A stretch of DNA of 64,000 nt from Rapana venosa (lineage: Eukaryota > Mollusca > Gastropoda > Neogastropoda > Muricidae), in the NCBI GenBank assembly GCA_028751875.1, contig CM054144.1, positions 16,679,001-16,743,000 on the forward strand, written 5' to 3'. The notes beneath the pieces were generated by a model. It saw only the letters and a program-made list of their open reading frames with translations, was not told where the DNA came from and did no database searches. Every line of letters starts with the position of its first letter. The first letter of the stretch is position 1. Below, one piece after another: positions 49,565 through 60,709 of the stretch. Both the position numbers and the translations under genes were made by a program.

Positions 49565-52520
49565 GGTGACACATATATGGAGGTGGCATTGTCATCGTCT
49601 ACAAAGACACTCTGCATCCAACTCTTTCTATCTGTCACTCCCTTCCGTTTTCACCCGAATCTTTTGAAGTCTGTGAACTCAACCTCACCTTACCTGGCCA
49701 CTCTGTTACTTTCTGTTGCCTTTACCGTCCACCTCCCAACTGTAGAAACAATTTGAGGTCTTCAGTTTTCCACCAAGAGTTTCAATCACTCCTTGACCAT
49801 TTCAGCCTCTCTCCAAGAAACTTATCATTCTTGGTGACTTCAACTTCCATTTTGACAACAGTCCTTTCCTGATGTTAAGCGTCTTTCTCTTTCTTTGTCT
49901 AACACTCTCTTTCCCAACTGGTAAACGAACCAACACACAGATCTGGTCACATTTTAGACTGGCTTATCACCGATGTTTCACAAGGTCTAGTCAATCTCAG
50001 TCTGTATCTGTCACTGACGAACTGCTCTCCGATCATTTCTACCATTCTTTTCTCCCTAAACATTGCAAAACCTATCAGAAAGAAGAAGTGCATTACCGTC
50101 GCAACCTCAAGGCCATAGATATTCAAAACTTTTCTTTCCCAAGCTGTTGAACGTCTATCACAAATCCCTGACCATACTGACCCTTCTAAACACTACAATA
50201 CTGTCCTCAGCCAACTCCTTGATGAGCATGCACCTCATACTGACCATTCTCCTGCTGATAGGCCCTGTGCACCATGGTACACCCATGACATCCTGGTCGC
50301 AAAACGCAAACGCTGGCAACTAGAACGGCAATGGCGAAAAAACAAAAACTGAAATAAACAAACAGCTTCGTAAAATCACAGTTCATAAACGTCGTAATCC
50401 ATTCAGCAAAAACAAAGTATTACTCTTCTCAAGTTCTTGATGCCACATCCATGAAATCTCTCTTTTCCCTCACATCCACTCTGCTTGGATCTGCGAAGGC
50501 TAGCCCTCTGCCTTCTATCTACAACCACTCTGAACTTCCTTCCATATTTTCTGCATTCTTTTCTGACAAAATCCGCAACATTTGCTCTAGCTTGGATCAG
50601 ACTCCTTTCCAGCCTGCAATTTGTTATCCTCAATTTTCTGGCACTCCTCTCCTGTCCTTTCATCCAGCAAGCGAGAAAGAAATCGAGACAATTCTGAAAG
50701 GAGTGACTATAAAATCATGCGATCTCGACCCCATACCTGCTTCTCTTTTCGTGCAGTGCCTGCAACAGCTCATACCCGCTATCACAAAGAGAGTAAACTC
50801 ATCTCTTGTTTCTGGAAATGTTCCTTCAGCTCTCAAAACTGCTTTAGTCACACCATTACTCAAAAAGCATGACCTTGACCCTAACATTCTGAAGAATTAC
50901 AGACCTGTTTCCAACCTACCTTTTATCTCTAAAGTCCTTGAAGAATAGTTCTGAAACAGCTCAACAACCACCTTCTCTCCAACAGTCTTCTTCCTGCGTT
51001 CAGTCTGCCTATCGTGCCAACCACGCACTGAAACCACCCTAGTTCACACCTTAAACATGCTTCTACTTGCTTCTGACTCAGGGAAAATCTCCTCCTCACT
51101 CTACTCGACTTATCTGCAGCCTTCGACTCTATTGACCACTCTATCCTTCTCTCCATCTTCAAGAAACGTTGGTGTTACTGGTACAGCCCTCACCTGGTTT
51201 AGCTCATACTGACTGACCGATTCCAGACAGTCACAGTAAACAAGATTCAGTCAGTACCTGCCAGACTGGAATGTGGAGTCCCACAGGGATCAGTTCTGGG
51301 CCCTGTTCTTTTTCACTCTCTACACCGCTCCACTGTCACATATAATTAACCATCATCAGATCAACCATCACTTTTATGCAGATGACTCTCAGATTCTAAG
51401 CAGTGACACTCCTGAAAATCTGCCTTCATTCTTGATGAATATGACCTACTGCTTTCAAGATATCCAAAACTGGGTGATAGAGAATAAGTTACAATTAAAC
51501 GCTGATAAAACTGAAGCCATGCTTGTAGGGACCAAAAACAAACTCTCTTCCATTACAACAGCTTCAATAGAATTCGGCAATGCATCAAGTCCCTCTATCC
51601 ACTGCTGTAAAGTATCTAGGGATCATTATTGACAACACACTCTCTATGCAAAAATTCATCACCCAGACCTGCCAGTCCTGCTTTTATCAATTACGGCGTA
51701 TTAGTGCAATTCGAAAGTACCTGTCCACAGATGCAACATCAAAACTCGTGGCATCTCTCATTCTTTCACGTCTGGACTATTGCAATTCTCTTTTGGCTGG
51801 TCTGCCAGCATCATTTATCCACTCCTTCAACGTATTCAAAATCTGCAGCTCGACTAGTTCCTCAGAAAGAAAAAAATCTGAGCACATTACCCCTCTCTTG
51901 CGATCTCCACTGGCTGCCTCTGCCACAAAGAATAAACTATAAAATCAGTACTCTCTGTTACAAATGTCTCCACAAAACAGCACCTTCCTACCTCTGTGAA
52001 TGTCTCCACCTGTACACCCCTTCTCGTTCCCTTCTACAAATGTCTCCACAAAACAGCACCTTCCTACCTCTGTGAATGTCTCCACCTGTACACCCCTTCT
52101 CGTTCCCTTCGCTCTGCTGCAGATTCCTTGTGCTTACAAACACCTAGATTCAACCAGTCCACTGTTGGCCGTCGCTCTTTCTCTGTTTCTGGTCCATCGA
52201 TTTGGAATGGCCTCCCTATCTCTCTTTGCCAAAAGCCTTCTTGTGACTTTTAAATCTGGCCTCAAGACATATTTGTTTCAAACCTAAGAATTTCCTCTCT
52301 GTTTCATTTCATAGCTATCCTGCTTTTCAAAGCCAAATAATTCCATCACCCTGCCAAAGTGTATAACGTGTGTGTGTGTGTGTGTGTGTGTGCATTTGGA
52401 CTTGTTAGAACTATTACTTGCTATTGGTTGCATGACTGTGTAGGAATGAGTTGAGTGCAAGCGCTTTGATTTGTCTGTGCAAGATACAGCGCTATATAAA
52501 TTCCATTTAGTAGTAGTAGT
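49565..52520 (+). mobile_element. Degraded L2-like LINE, 5'-truncated
   Basis: Same family as the 15.55-kb LINE and collinear with it. It enters at the endonuclease block GGAGGTGGCATTGTCATCG, then carries LGDFNFHFD-like sequence, [17 protein letters not shown] (about 50900), GVPQGS (about 51281), FYADDSQI (YADD near 51374), LQLNADKTEAML, LDYCNSLLAGLP and a C-terminal PRFNQST block, with at least eight frame changes. A 75-bp segment is duplicated in tandem at about 51960-52110. The 3' UTR has (GT)n at 52371-52392 and the tail AGCGCTATATAAATTCCAT followed by (TAG)n. Confidence 0.92.
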
Positions 52521-52529
52521 AAGAAGGTT

Positions 52530-52900
52530 GTGTGTATGGCTGTTCTTCAAGTTCCTTGCCATCCATATAGGCAGCCATACATACTCTGGCTTGAAAAGAT
52601 TTTGTTCTCCTCTAAGGGAGTGTGCAGGTCGTTATGCTCAGAGCTTGTCATGGGTGGAGACAGTATCAACATAACATCTTAAAAGTATATCAACAGTTAA
52701 ATGTAGGCCCTGGCACTTCGCTCACCTCAATAACTGACACAGCTTTTGCCAGGGCCAGGAGGAGTATGGAGTCCAAACAAGTGTTGGTTCTGAAGTCTCC
52801 TTAGTTTACACCATTCTGCCACAAATGGGATCTCAACTTACTTTACTTGGATCAGATGTCAAACCTCCTTACCACTCGGCCAACCAGGATCCCAGACTAG
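52530..52900 (-). repeat. SINE family I with Leu/Ser-type tRNA head
   Basis: On the minus strand, starting near 52898: CTGGTTGGCCGAGTGGTAAG is an A-box of the type in Leu and Ser tRNAs. It is followed by CTGTGTCAGTTATTGAGG and ends with CCATGACAAGC and GCATAACGACCTGCACAC. The body matches 33440-34255. It abuts the 3' end of the LINE. Confidence 0.65.
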
Positions 52901-53756
52901 TGGTTTGTTGCTGAATGTATATATGTATGTACACTTGAAGGAGAAAATTGTGTGTGAGTGTAAGTGCATCTGCACTGCCGTGTCTGGGTACTGGTGCACT
53001 GTTTTTGTGATTTCAGTTCTCTGTTTTCTGGTTGCATATATCTTTTTATAAGACATTGGTTAGAGTCATGTCATTGAAAGCCAGATTAGACATGAAAGCT
53101 GTATGAATCAAACTCGGTGTGTGTGTGTGTATTGAGTGTATGTTCTTGTCTGTACATAGGATTTTTTACACCTTTTCTTGCCTATTTTCATGACCATTGT
53201 GGGTGTAGTGTGGTCTCATTGCTATCACATTTTCCTCATACATTTTCAGAGAGATGGAAATACTTGGAGAGGGGGTAGACATAGTGTAAGCGAATTGAAC
53301 ATGGAGGTTACCTTAAGGAATCTTCTTCATCCAGAACAAGTTTCTTTACCATGTAAAAATGCCTGCTCATGTTTTTCATCACGTTTTCATGTGTATGATT
53401 TTTGCACAGTTAGTGATATCTGGCTTTACAGGATGTTAATATATTTTAATGTGTAAAACATGTGAATTTTCTAATGGCATTATAATACAGTGACGAAATG
53501 TATTTCTGTGTGACTTTGTTTTGTTGGAATGAGAAAGTACCAAAGAGCCTTGTGGGTAGGAAGAACTGTACAACAAAATAATATGGAGACATGGATCTTC
53601 AGTATAACAGCTGGCAGGCTGTTAGATGGTGAATCTTCTTCTTTCTCATCTTGCTCCTATTCTCCCAAGTTTCTTTCCTCATTACTCCTTGTAATCATTA
53701 TTTTGGAAGCTCCTGAAAGATATATTTGATTTTTTATGATGAAATAAAAAAATGAT
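52901..53756. other. Unassigned sequence
   Basis: About 850 bp with no recognisable exon. The frames at 53178-53456 and 53529-53729 show no known domain. Confidence 0.5.
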
Positions 53757-54104
53757 GATGCTATAGCCAAGTGGTTGAGACCATTCGACTTCAATCCCAT
53801 CAATCTCTAAAGTCGTCGATTTCAACCTCGGAGGCATCTAGTGAATTAAGGGTAGGGATTTTTACAATATCAAGTGCAGACCTGCCAGTGCCTTAATTCT
53901 CTTCATGTGTATACACATGCAGAAGAACTATTATGCATGTTAAAGATCCTGTAATTCATGTCAGCATTTGGTGGGTTACAGAAACAAGAAGATGCCCAGC
54001 ATACATCCCCCAAGTCAAAATGCAGCGACCTTCATTGTGGGCAAAAACAGTTGCATACACAACATCTCACCATTTGTGAACCTCTTGAGTTCTAGCTGAG
54101 GAAC
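53757..54104 (+). repeat. SINE-C joined to tail B
   Basis: tRNA-like head with ATAGCCAAGTGGTTGAGACC and GATTTCAACCTCGG, body with GCAGACCTGCCAGTGCC and GTTAAAGATCCTGTAATTC, then tail B at 53996-54104. This is the second kind of head found attached to tail B. Confidence 0.75.
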
Positions 54105-54599
54105 CCAAAACAAAAAAAACAAAAAACAACAAAACCCAGCCAAACTCCGCCTCTGGGGATAGGTATGTTGGCATGTACATATCATCATCATCATCACCAT
54201 CATCAGTCCTTTGACCTAGGTGGCTGTTGGAGGGACTTGAGGGGCAAGTTGGTCGGCAGCCTTTTTTCCAGGCCAGTGTGTCTGTAGGCATTTAGGGTGT
54301 AAATGTATGTTCTTTGATTAGTGCCACTCCACTCGCATGAAGTCCTACATTTATCAATGATTATCACTGTATATGCACAAACATGTAGCAGTTCATGTAC
54401 AACGTGTACTGGAAATGAGCAAGTACAAGACTTCCGTACAAGCCAGGACTAGGTTTTTTTATTTGAAATAAAACGTGCAGAACAAACAAACAAAACAAGA
54501 GATCCTGTAGCTCCGGTACACTCTGTAGCTAAAGTTTTAACAAATGATACCAGGAGACATTATTTCAACAAGAAACAAAAAGAGGTGGTTTTATTTCTC
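54105..54599. other. Unassigned sequence
   Basis: A short (ATC)n at 54179-54204. The rest is unique without a gene. Confidence 0.5.
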
Positions 54600-54980
54600 C
54601 AAGATGGAAAGTGGCAGAACGGATTGGACGTTGACCTGCCTGACAGAGGGTCTGGGTTCGATTCCCAGCCGCACCCTTTCTCTCCAGCTTGACAGGAAAA
54701 TCCAACTGAAGGTCGAGTCTTTCAGAGGAAACTTTAAACGCGTCGAACCCGTGGGCTTGCGGACTTGTGCATGTTAGAAGAACCCATGACAGCTGAAAAT
54801 CAGAAAGTGGAGGACGGTGTCTCTCGACTGCCCTGGCAAAATCGGTAGGTTCAATTTTTCACTGTTTCCCCAAAGTCAGAATGTGGCTACTTTAATTGGG
54901 GGTGGTGGGGGGGATGGTCGCATACACCCAAAAACATCTCACCATTGGTGAACCCCAGAGTTCTCTCGCCCAGCAGCAAA
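54600..54980 (+). repeat. SINE-D joined to tail B
   Basis: tRNA-like head with AAAGTGGCAGAACGGATTGG and GGGTTCGATTCCC, body with TGCATGTTAGAAGAACCC and GACTGCCCTGGCAAAATC, then a tail B module from about 54865 (CCCCAAAGTCAGAATGTGGC). Third kind of head carrying tail B. Confidence 0.75.
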
Positions 54981-55844
54981 AAAAAAAAAAGTATACAAAA
55001 AATTTATAACTGACATGAAAAATAAGGCCATGAGACATAATTCGAACAATTGAAAAAGAATGGAACTTTATTTCTCCCAAAACACACAAAAAAGCATGCA
55101 TTAAAAAAAATCAATGATTATTACACAACTACAAGTTTACTTAAAGGTAAAGGACAGATTGAAAAAAAAGTAGTAGGCTTAACTCTTCCTGTGAAAAGGA
55201 AGGCTCTACGTTCTGATAATTATCCATCATTTCAAGTGGGATGTGCTGGGCCTGACTTGTCAGGCGTTTAGCGGCAGAGCAACGTATTTTCGCTCATATG
55301 ACAAGACAACAATAATTGCTGTCTGAGCGTTCGATGACGAAGATGAAATATCCATTGTTTTAAATACACATACATACAATAGCAAAGACCCAGAAGTATA
55401 CTAACACAAAATAATATGTCAATTCAAGATTGTACAGTCTTTGGTCTCCTTGAAGAGTTGATGGGGCACTGCAAGTCATGCGTTTTTCAGATAGTGCCTC
55501 GCAACAAGTTTTTCCTGGCGGAGCCCATCCCTCCTCTGGCTGTATTTTGCGTGCTGGACATGTCTGTAATCATCTTTGCCTCTGGGTGTAGCCGGCCAAC
55601 TCTTCGACCAAAAACGGGTGGGCTTTTTAGGTGTGCACACATTGTTTGGCTTGTGTTTGCCTCAGAAACTTATTTGTTCCCGTTATTTTCCATGGAGTCA
55701 CTTCACCCTCACCTTCTTCACCTATCCCGTAGTCCCTCAGACCGAGGGAGCACGACTGAAGATTTTGCAACCAGCTTCCTCCACTTCTCCACATCTGTTA
55801 ATTCATGGGGGAGAAAATGCAGCCCAACAGACAACTCGAACCCA
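54981..55844. other. Unassigned; contains unrecognised 152-codon frame
   Basis: The plus-strand frame 55416-55874 is open for 152 codons, but its last part is SINE-F sequence and no domain or splice context supports it as a gene. Confidence 0.4.
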
Positions 55845-56580
55845 CCAGCCGCCATGGCACAGTGGTTAGTGTGATGGATTCCTGGAAACTTGTAGGTTCA
55901 AATACCAGGAGAGTCATAGTGTTCTTCGGATTCTGGCTGGCTCCTACGCAGGGTGAGTTTGCTATGGGCTCATTGGGAAAACTGGGAACACACAGTCGAC
56001 TCTCATCCATTCCACGGATGTAGTTTCAGAATTGCTTAACATTTAAAGGTTAACACTCGAGGTGCCTGTATCTCTCGGGTCTGGTTGATGCTGAGATATA
56101 CATTCTGATAGGTGAGAAGAATCAACTAGATATATTAGACATTATGATAGGGGGGAAGCATCACCTACAGCCCTGTCGAGTAGTTTCAAAGCCTCGTCTT
56201 CACATGATTCTCATCACCATAATTGTATTGACCATCATGCTGTACAAGAAAAGCAGTTTCCTCTGATGTGGTGGCCCTGTTGCTCTGGTCACATGATGAC
56301 CTCGGTTTTCATTTTCCGTGCACATTCCAATGTTTGCGGGGAGTGGGTATTAAAGCCTTAGTGGTCACAAACATTGTGGTGTTGTCACCACCCCAGGCGA
56401 GTATCTCACGCAGTCTGGCTCCACGACTAAGCTATTTCATTGTCGTCAGCTGGGGGCTTAGTAGATGACATTCTGAATGCGCTGGCTCAGAGCAGCTCCC
56501 ACTGAATACTACCTCAATGATCCAGCAGCAGTGCATGGCCATTCTGGTCGGTGGCCCCACGGCAGTCTTGCTACATTGAT
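55845..56580 (+). repeat. SINE-F, plus-strand copy
   Basis: Begins with the head AGCCGCCATGGCACAGTGGT and TGTAGGTTCAAATACC. The body runs through GCTGGCTCCTACGCAGG, GAGATATACATTCTGATAGG, GTGGTGGCCCTGTTGCTC and CCACGGCAG at about 56559. It gives the direction of the family, since the head lies at its left end. Confidence 0.72.
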
Positions 56581-56904
56581 AAGCTAAGCCTGAGAATACA
56601 ACATGAGTGAGCCTTGGTATAGCTGGGCAGACCGATCAGAATGAGTGGCATGGGAAAGCAGGGCTGGAACATAAGGAAAGATTGAGCAGCAAAAACGAAG
56701 TTTAAATGCCAAAGCTCAAAAGAAAGAACAAGAAACTTGAACCTGCATCCTCTGTTTGCAGTAAAGAACAAGCTCAAACCTGTCACCACGAGGCTATCCC
56801 TGCCCTCTTACACAAAAATGACGAAACAATGCAAAACAGGAAGTTCTAAGTAACTAAGGAGTCTAGAGCTTTTGAGTGTGGTAATGACGACCCTGTGGCA
56901 GATT
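56581..56904. other. Unassigned sequence
   Basis: About 320 bp, no recognisable gene or repeat. Confidence 0.5.
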
Positions 56905-57310
56905 ACATTCTAACGTGCCAGTAGTCTCACATTACATTCTAACTTGCCAGCAGTCTCACATTGCATTCTAACCTGCCAGCAGTCTCACATTGCATTCTAA
57001 CCTGCCAGCAGTCTCACATTGCATTCTAACCTGCCAGCAGTCTCACATTGCATTCTAACCTGCCAGGAGTCTCACATTGCATTCTAACCTGCCAGCAGTC
57101 TCACATTGCATTCTAACCTGCCAGCAGTCTCACATTGTATTCTAACCTGCCAGCAGTCTCACATTGCATTCTAACCTGCCAGCAGTCTCACATTACATTC
57201 TAACCTGCCAGCAGTCTCACATTGCATTCTAACCTGCCAGCAGTCTCACATTGCATTCTAACGTGTCAGGAGTCTCACATAACATTCTTACCTGTCAGAA
57301 GTCTCAGATG
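56905..57310 (+). repeat. 29-bp minisatellite, 14 units
   Basis: The unit starts GCATTCTAACCTGCCAGCAG and ends TCTCACATT. Fourteen head-to-tail copies of exactly 29 bp; the central ones are almost identical and the last two most diverged. Confidence 0.95.
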
Positions 57311-57908
57311 CATCTCACGGCACTTGCATTATCGTCAATGCTTCTGTTTCCCACTACAAGGCTTGCATAGACCTGCAGCAGACAATTCAGTGTCTGATGA
57401 GTGTCTCTGCTGTAACTGTCAGATCACATGATAGTCACAGTCGAGTTCAACTATTGGTCGTTGTTCTTGCAGTGATGTTTGGATGAGAGACTGACTAAGC
57501 CTGATGCTGCTGGCATTGGTTCTGTTCACGCCAAGTCTGCCCGCTGTGTGGTGGCTTGTGCATGGTCAAAAGTACAGGACCCGAAAAACTGCTGATCACT
57601 GCCAGCTTTTCTGAATAATACAGTCATGTCCTGGATGCTGTTCTTGATGATAGTACAGCGGGACACTGTTGTAGGACGAACTTTATCACAAACATTGGTC
57701 TTTGTTTCATTTTTAAGTCAACAGTTACAAACAACAGCAAAGACAGAGAAGTATAAAAAGGTAAAGGTGTCGTCTATATCATCTTCAAAACAAAACAAAA
57801 AACAGAAAAAAATCCAAATAAAAAGTCTTCTTTACATAATTTGCCCAATTAATGGTTAACTTTACTATACTAAATAGCAATCATTGTGTTGTCAATGATT
57901 TTTTTATT
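57311..57908. other. Unassigned; 3' flank of the lectin gene
   Basis: No exon recognised. On the minus strand it is the sequence just after the lectin stop codon. Confidence 0.5.
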
Positions 57909-58723
57909 TTATTCATTTCTTGTCAGAGAATAGAAAACATTTCCATGGAAGTCCACGCCCCAAAGCACAGTGCCCATGTCTGTCTGATAAATGTCCACCT
58001 GTTTCAGAGATCCCGGGTACTCCCTCCAGGCCACCCCGGTGGGGGTGTCAGGACCCAGCCCGGTCCTGAGCCAGACCTGCCCCGCCACGTCCACAGCCGC
58101 CACCAGGCTCCTGCCAGAGGACACGGAGCGAAACGCGCCCCCCACCCCCCGCCAACCTGCACCCGCTGACCCGGGGTCGTCACCGTAAGTCCCCAGCCTG
58201 TGGAAGAGCTGACCGGTGATGTCCAGGACCCACACCCCGGCCAGGCCAGCGTCCACCTTCTGGATGGTCATGCCCATCCCCTGCCAGGCCGAGTTCTGGT
58301 AGTGGACGGCCTGGTCAGCCGTGTCCCGGCCCCACAGGCTGCCCCCGGGGCTGGCGCTGATCCACTTCAAGCGGGTGTTGGCCACCCGACCCAGCCACCC
58401 TGTTCCTGTCGGGCTGGACGCTGCCACGTCCTCTCTGTGGTAGTACACGTGTTGACTGCTCACACCCCACGCAGTGGCGTTGCTGACATCTATCTGAACC
58501 ATCAAGTGGCCAACCTGATGATACCAGGCATTCCCAGAACTGTAGGGCTCGAAGAAGGTGCCCGCTCTGTAATAGATGCGTCCGTGTTCGTTGACGCCCC
58601 ACACCCCGACAGGTCCAACAGACACCTGGGTGAAGAGACCCGGCACCTTCAGCCAGCACCTCTCGGGCACCGTCACGCCTTCTGGACACAGGCCGTTTTG
58701 AGAGGGAAGTTCTCGTTGGACAT
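57909..58723 (-). CDS. Last exon, six tectonin repeats
   Basis: Acceptor TTGTCGTCACAG. The repeats carry the signatures GVWGVNEHGRIYYR, TAWGVSSQHVYYHRE, LWGRDTADQAVHYQ, GVWVLDITGQLFHRLG, LVAAVDVAGQVWLRTG and LWGVDFHGNVFYSL, which fits one closed six-bladed propeller. The exon is GC-rich (about 60 percent) against AT-rich flanks. AATAAA overlaps the stop codon (GAATAAAATAAAA). Confidence 0.85.
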
Positions 58724-59506
58724 CTGTGACGACAAAGAAAACAACAAACACTGACGTTCCATTGTGAGGTCTGGCCGAGAGGGTAATTATTAGCGTTCTT
58801 TACTGACCAGTCTGTATGTGGGCCTACCTCCTCGTCCTAGGACAGGATTTTTATTTTTAAAAAACACGTCTATTTTTCTTCTTCTTCTTCTTCTTCTTCT
58901 TCTTCATTCATCATCATCATCTTCTTCTTCTTCCTCTTCTTCATCATCATCTTTTTCTGTTTTTTTTTTCTCATGGTCATAATCTTCTTCTCCTACTTTT
59001 ATTTATTTTTCATTATCATATTAATCTTCTTTTTCTTCATCTCCTTTCTCCTCCTCCTCCTCTTCTCTACTTTTATTTATTTTTCATTATCATATTAATC
59101 TTCTTTTTCTTCATCCTCCTTTCTTCTCCCTCTCCTCCTCCTCCTTCTTCTTCACGATCGCTATCTTATCCTTACCAGTACAGTTATTAGGCCTACTGGT
59201 ACCAAGCTGGCAATACGAAAGAAGACTGGGTCCGACCTTAACGAAAGCTGAGTACCTTTCAGTATATACAGCTGATAGCCCATGGCGTCCACTAAGGTGA
59301 AGTTGCCGCACATTGCACACAACCTGCACCGCCTGTCCTGGCCACTGTAGGTGAACGCCCCACAGGAGGAGTACGCTGATGACATGCAACGGCTTGCGCA
59401 CATCACGGCAGAAACGTCATCATAGGTGGTCACTGCGTCACCGACCATCTTTTTACCTGCGAGGTGGGGTGCCTGCTTAAAGCTGGCTTGTACCACACTG
59501 GCTGCC
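57909..59506 (-). CDS. PAN/Apple plus tectonin-repeat lectin, 3' part of gene (two exons)
   Basis: Exon n-1: 59506-59256; last exon: 58723-57909, stop at 57911-57909. Phases match across the 532-bp intron (LYILK / DVQREL). The PAN/Apple part has CASRCMSS, CGAFTYSG and CRLCAMC. It is followed by six tectonin repeats of about 40 residues. Tectonin propellers occur in Limulus L-6 lectin, fish-egg lectin and TECPR1 and bind lipopolysaccharide or sugars; PAN domains bind protein or sugar. The Cys-rich PAN part suggests a secreted protein, perhaps an immune or egg-fluid lectin, but this is inference. The signal-peptide exon is missing; a possible upstream donor (CAG/GTCAGT) is at 60128. Both boundaries of the PAN exon are canonical. 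Confidence 0.78.
58760..59255. repeat. Lectin intron with CTT-rich tract
   Basis: (CTT)n and CAT triplets at 58875-58950. A segment of about 65 bp containing CTACTTTTATTTATTTTTCA occurs twice, near 58993 and 59070. A 34-bp sequence, CTCCTCCTCCTCCTTCTTCT onward, at 59132-59165 recurs at 59602-59635. Confidence 0.8.
59256..59506 (-). CDS. PAN/Apple domain exon
   Basis: Acceptor ATGACCTTTCAG, donor AAAG / GTACTC. Encodes AASVVQASFKQAPHLAGKKM, YDDVSAVMCASRC, YSSCGAFTYSGQDRRCRLC and MGYQLYILK. The Cys spacing fits PAN/Apple. Start phase 2, end phase 1. Confidence 0.75.
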
Positions 59507-59551
59507 CTGAAAGGTCATGGGGAAGAAGAGAGCATGAGGGAGAAGGTGAGG

Positions 59552-59601
<50 letters not shown>

Positions 59602-59635
59602 CTCCTCCTCCTCCTTCTTCTTCACGATGGCTATC
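59552..59635. repeat. (CT)n microsatellite and copy of the 34-bp intron repeat
   Basis: CT repeat at 59552-59598, then the CTCC / CTTCTTC / ACGATGGCTATC segment that also occurs on the other side of the PAN exon. Confidence 0.9.
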
Positions 59636-60437
59636 AAAAATAAAAGTGTTAATAACGTTACCCTGTTAATAAATTCCTCGAAATAAAAGAATTTGTCATT
59701 TGTCATTGTCTCTCGAATAAAAAAAATAATTTAAAAAAAATTCTCGATCACTCTGTCATGAACAATTGACATTATGAATAAAGGTGATGATGCATGTCAC
59801 AAGAATCATTGGTAGCGTTAAAGCCTCGTGTTTGGTGTTTTTGTTTTGTTTTGTTTTGTTTTGTTTTCCATGGATGAATTAAACTTTAAGTTATTTCTTT
59901 TCTTTTTTTCTTGAAATATTGTCAACTAAGTTTATCTCTTTTTTATATATATACCCACTGATGCTTACTCCAAGATTACAATTTTTGTATCGTTTCCTGT
60001 CGTCTGTTTTGAGAGCCAGAATTCAAGAACCAAAACCGTAGTACATCCCTGAACAAAAGCGAAATTCTGTTTTGCTGCTATATGTATACATTAGTTATGC
60101 AAACGAGAGGGTCACAGTGTCACTGACCTGCATGCAAGCTGATGGACTGGTAAGAGTTGCTGGCATGCAGAAAGTGAAATTCTTTGTCTGTTTTGTGATA
60201 AGATATCACCTCTCTTTTTTTGCCATTTATTTTTAAAACATTGCCGCATCATTTCGCTTCCTTGTCAAACCTGGTAAAGATCATATAATTATGGGCTTCA
60301 GTTTTTATTTTGCCTGCCTTCGTTCTATTCACGTGCCAAGGTTCAGATTAAAGGCTTTGTATAAACAAAACAAAAACAAAAAGAGAGTTGGTATATTTCT
60401 TCCACCTTTGCTGTTTTGTTTTGCATACAAATCGATG
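59636..60437. other. Unassigned sequence
   Basis: AT-rich, with (TTTTG)n at about 59844-59868. A donor-like site on the minus strand at 60128 could belong to an upstream exon of the lectin gene. Nothing else recognised. Confidence 0.4.
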
Positions 60438-60705
60438 TGTTTTTCCTCTGGAGTTAATATCAGAGCCGACTCCACTCCCCCTAAAAGTCCTTCGGACGAG
60501 ACTATAAACCTAGGTCCCGTGTGTGAACGCACGAGGAACATCTTGCGCACACGTTAAAACCCGTTCCGCTTTTCGGAAAAAGTAGGCCATTGTGTTTCCG
60601 GTGGGAATGGATAACAAAGATTTACAAAACTCCATTTCGTACGGGGATGGTGTAAAATTTTAAAAAGCACATGGTGCTTTTTCCTTATCTCGAAAAAAAT
60701 CAATA
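60438..60705 (+). repeat. SINE-A, headless copy
   Basis: Body with TTCGGACGAGACTATAAACC and AAGTAGGCCATTGTG, then a tail with arms AAGCAC and GTGCTT separated by a shortened loop near 60666-60681. Confidence 0.75.
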
Positions 60706-60709
60706 ATGA

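Noticed and set aside
50403..50663. Minus-strand frames across the second LINE
   Set aside because: Antisense shadows of the RT and endonuclease coding strand.
55416..55874. 152-codon plus-strand frame as a gene
   Set aside because: No recognisable domain or splice context, and its 3' end lies in the SINE-F head.
58200..58754. 184-codon plus-strand frame
   Set aside because: It is the antisense shadow of the GC-rich tectonin exon; only the minus strand shows the repeat signatures.
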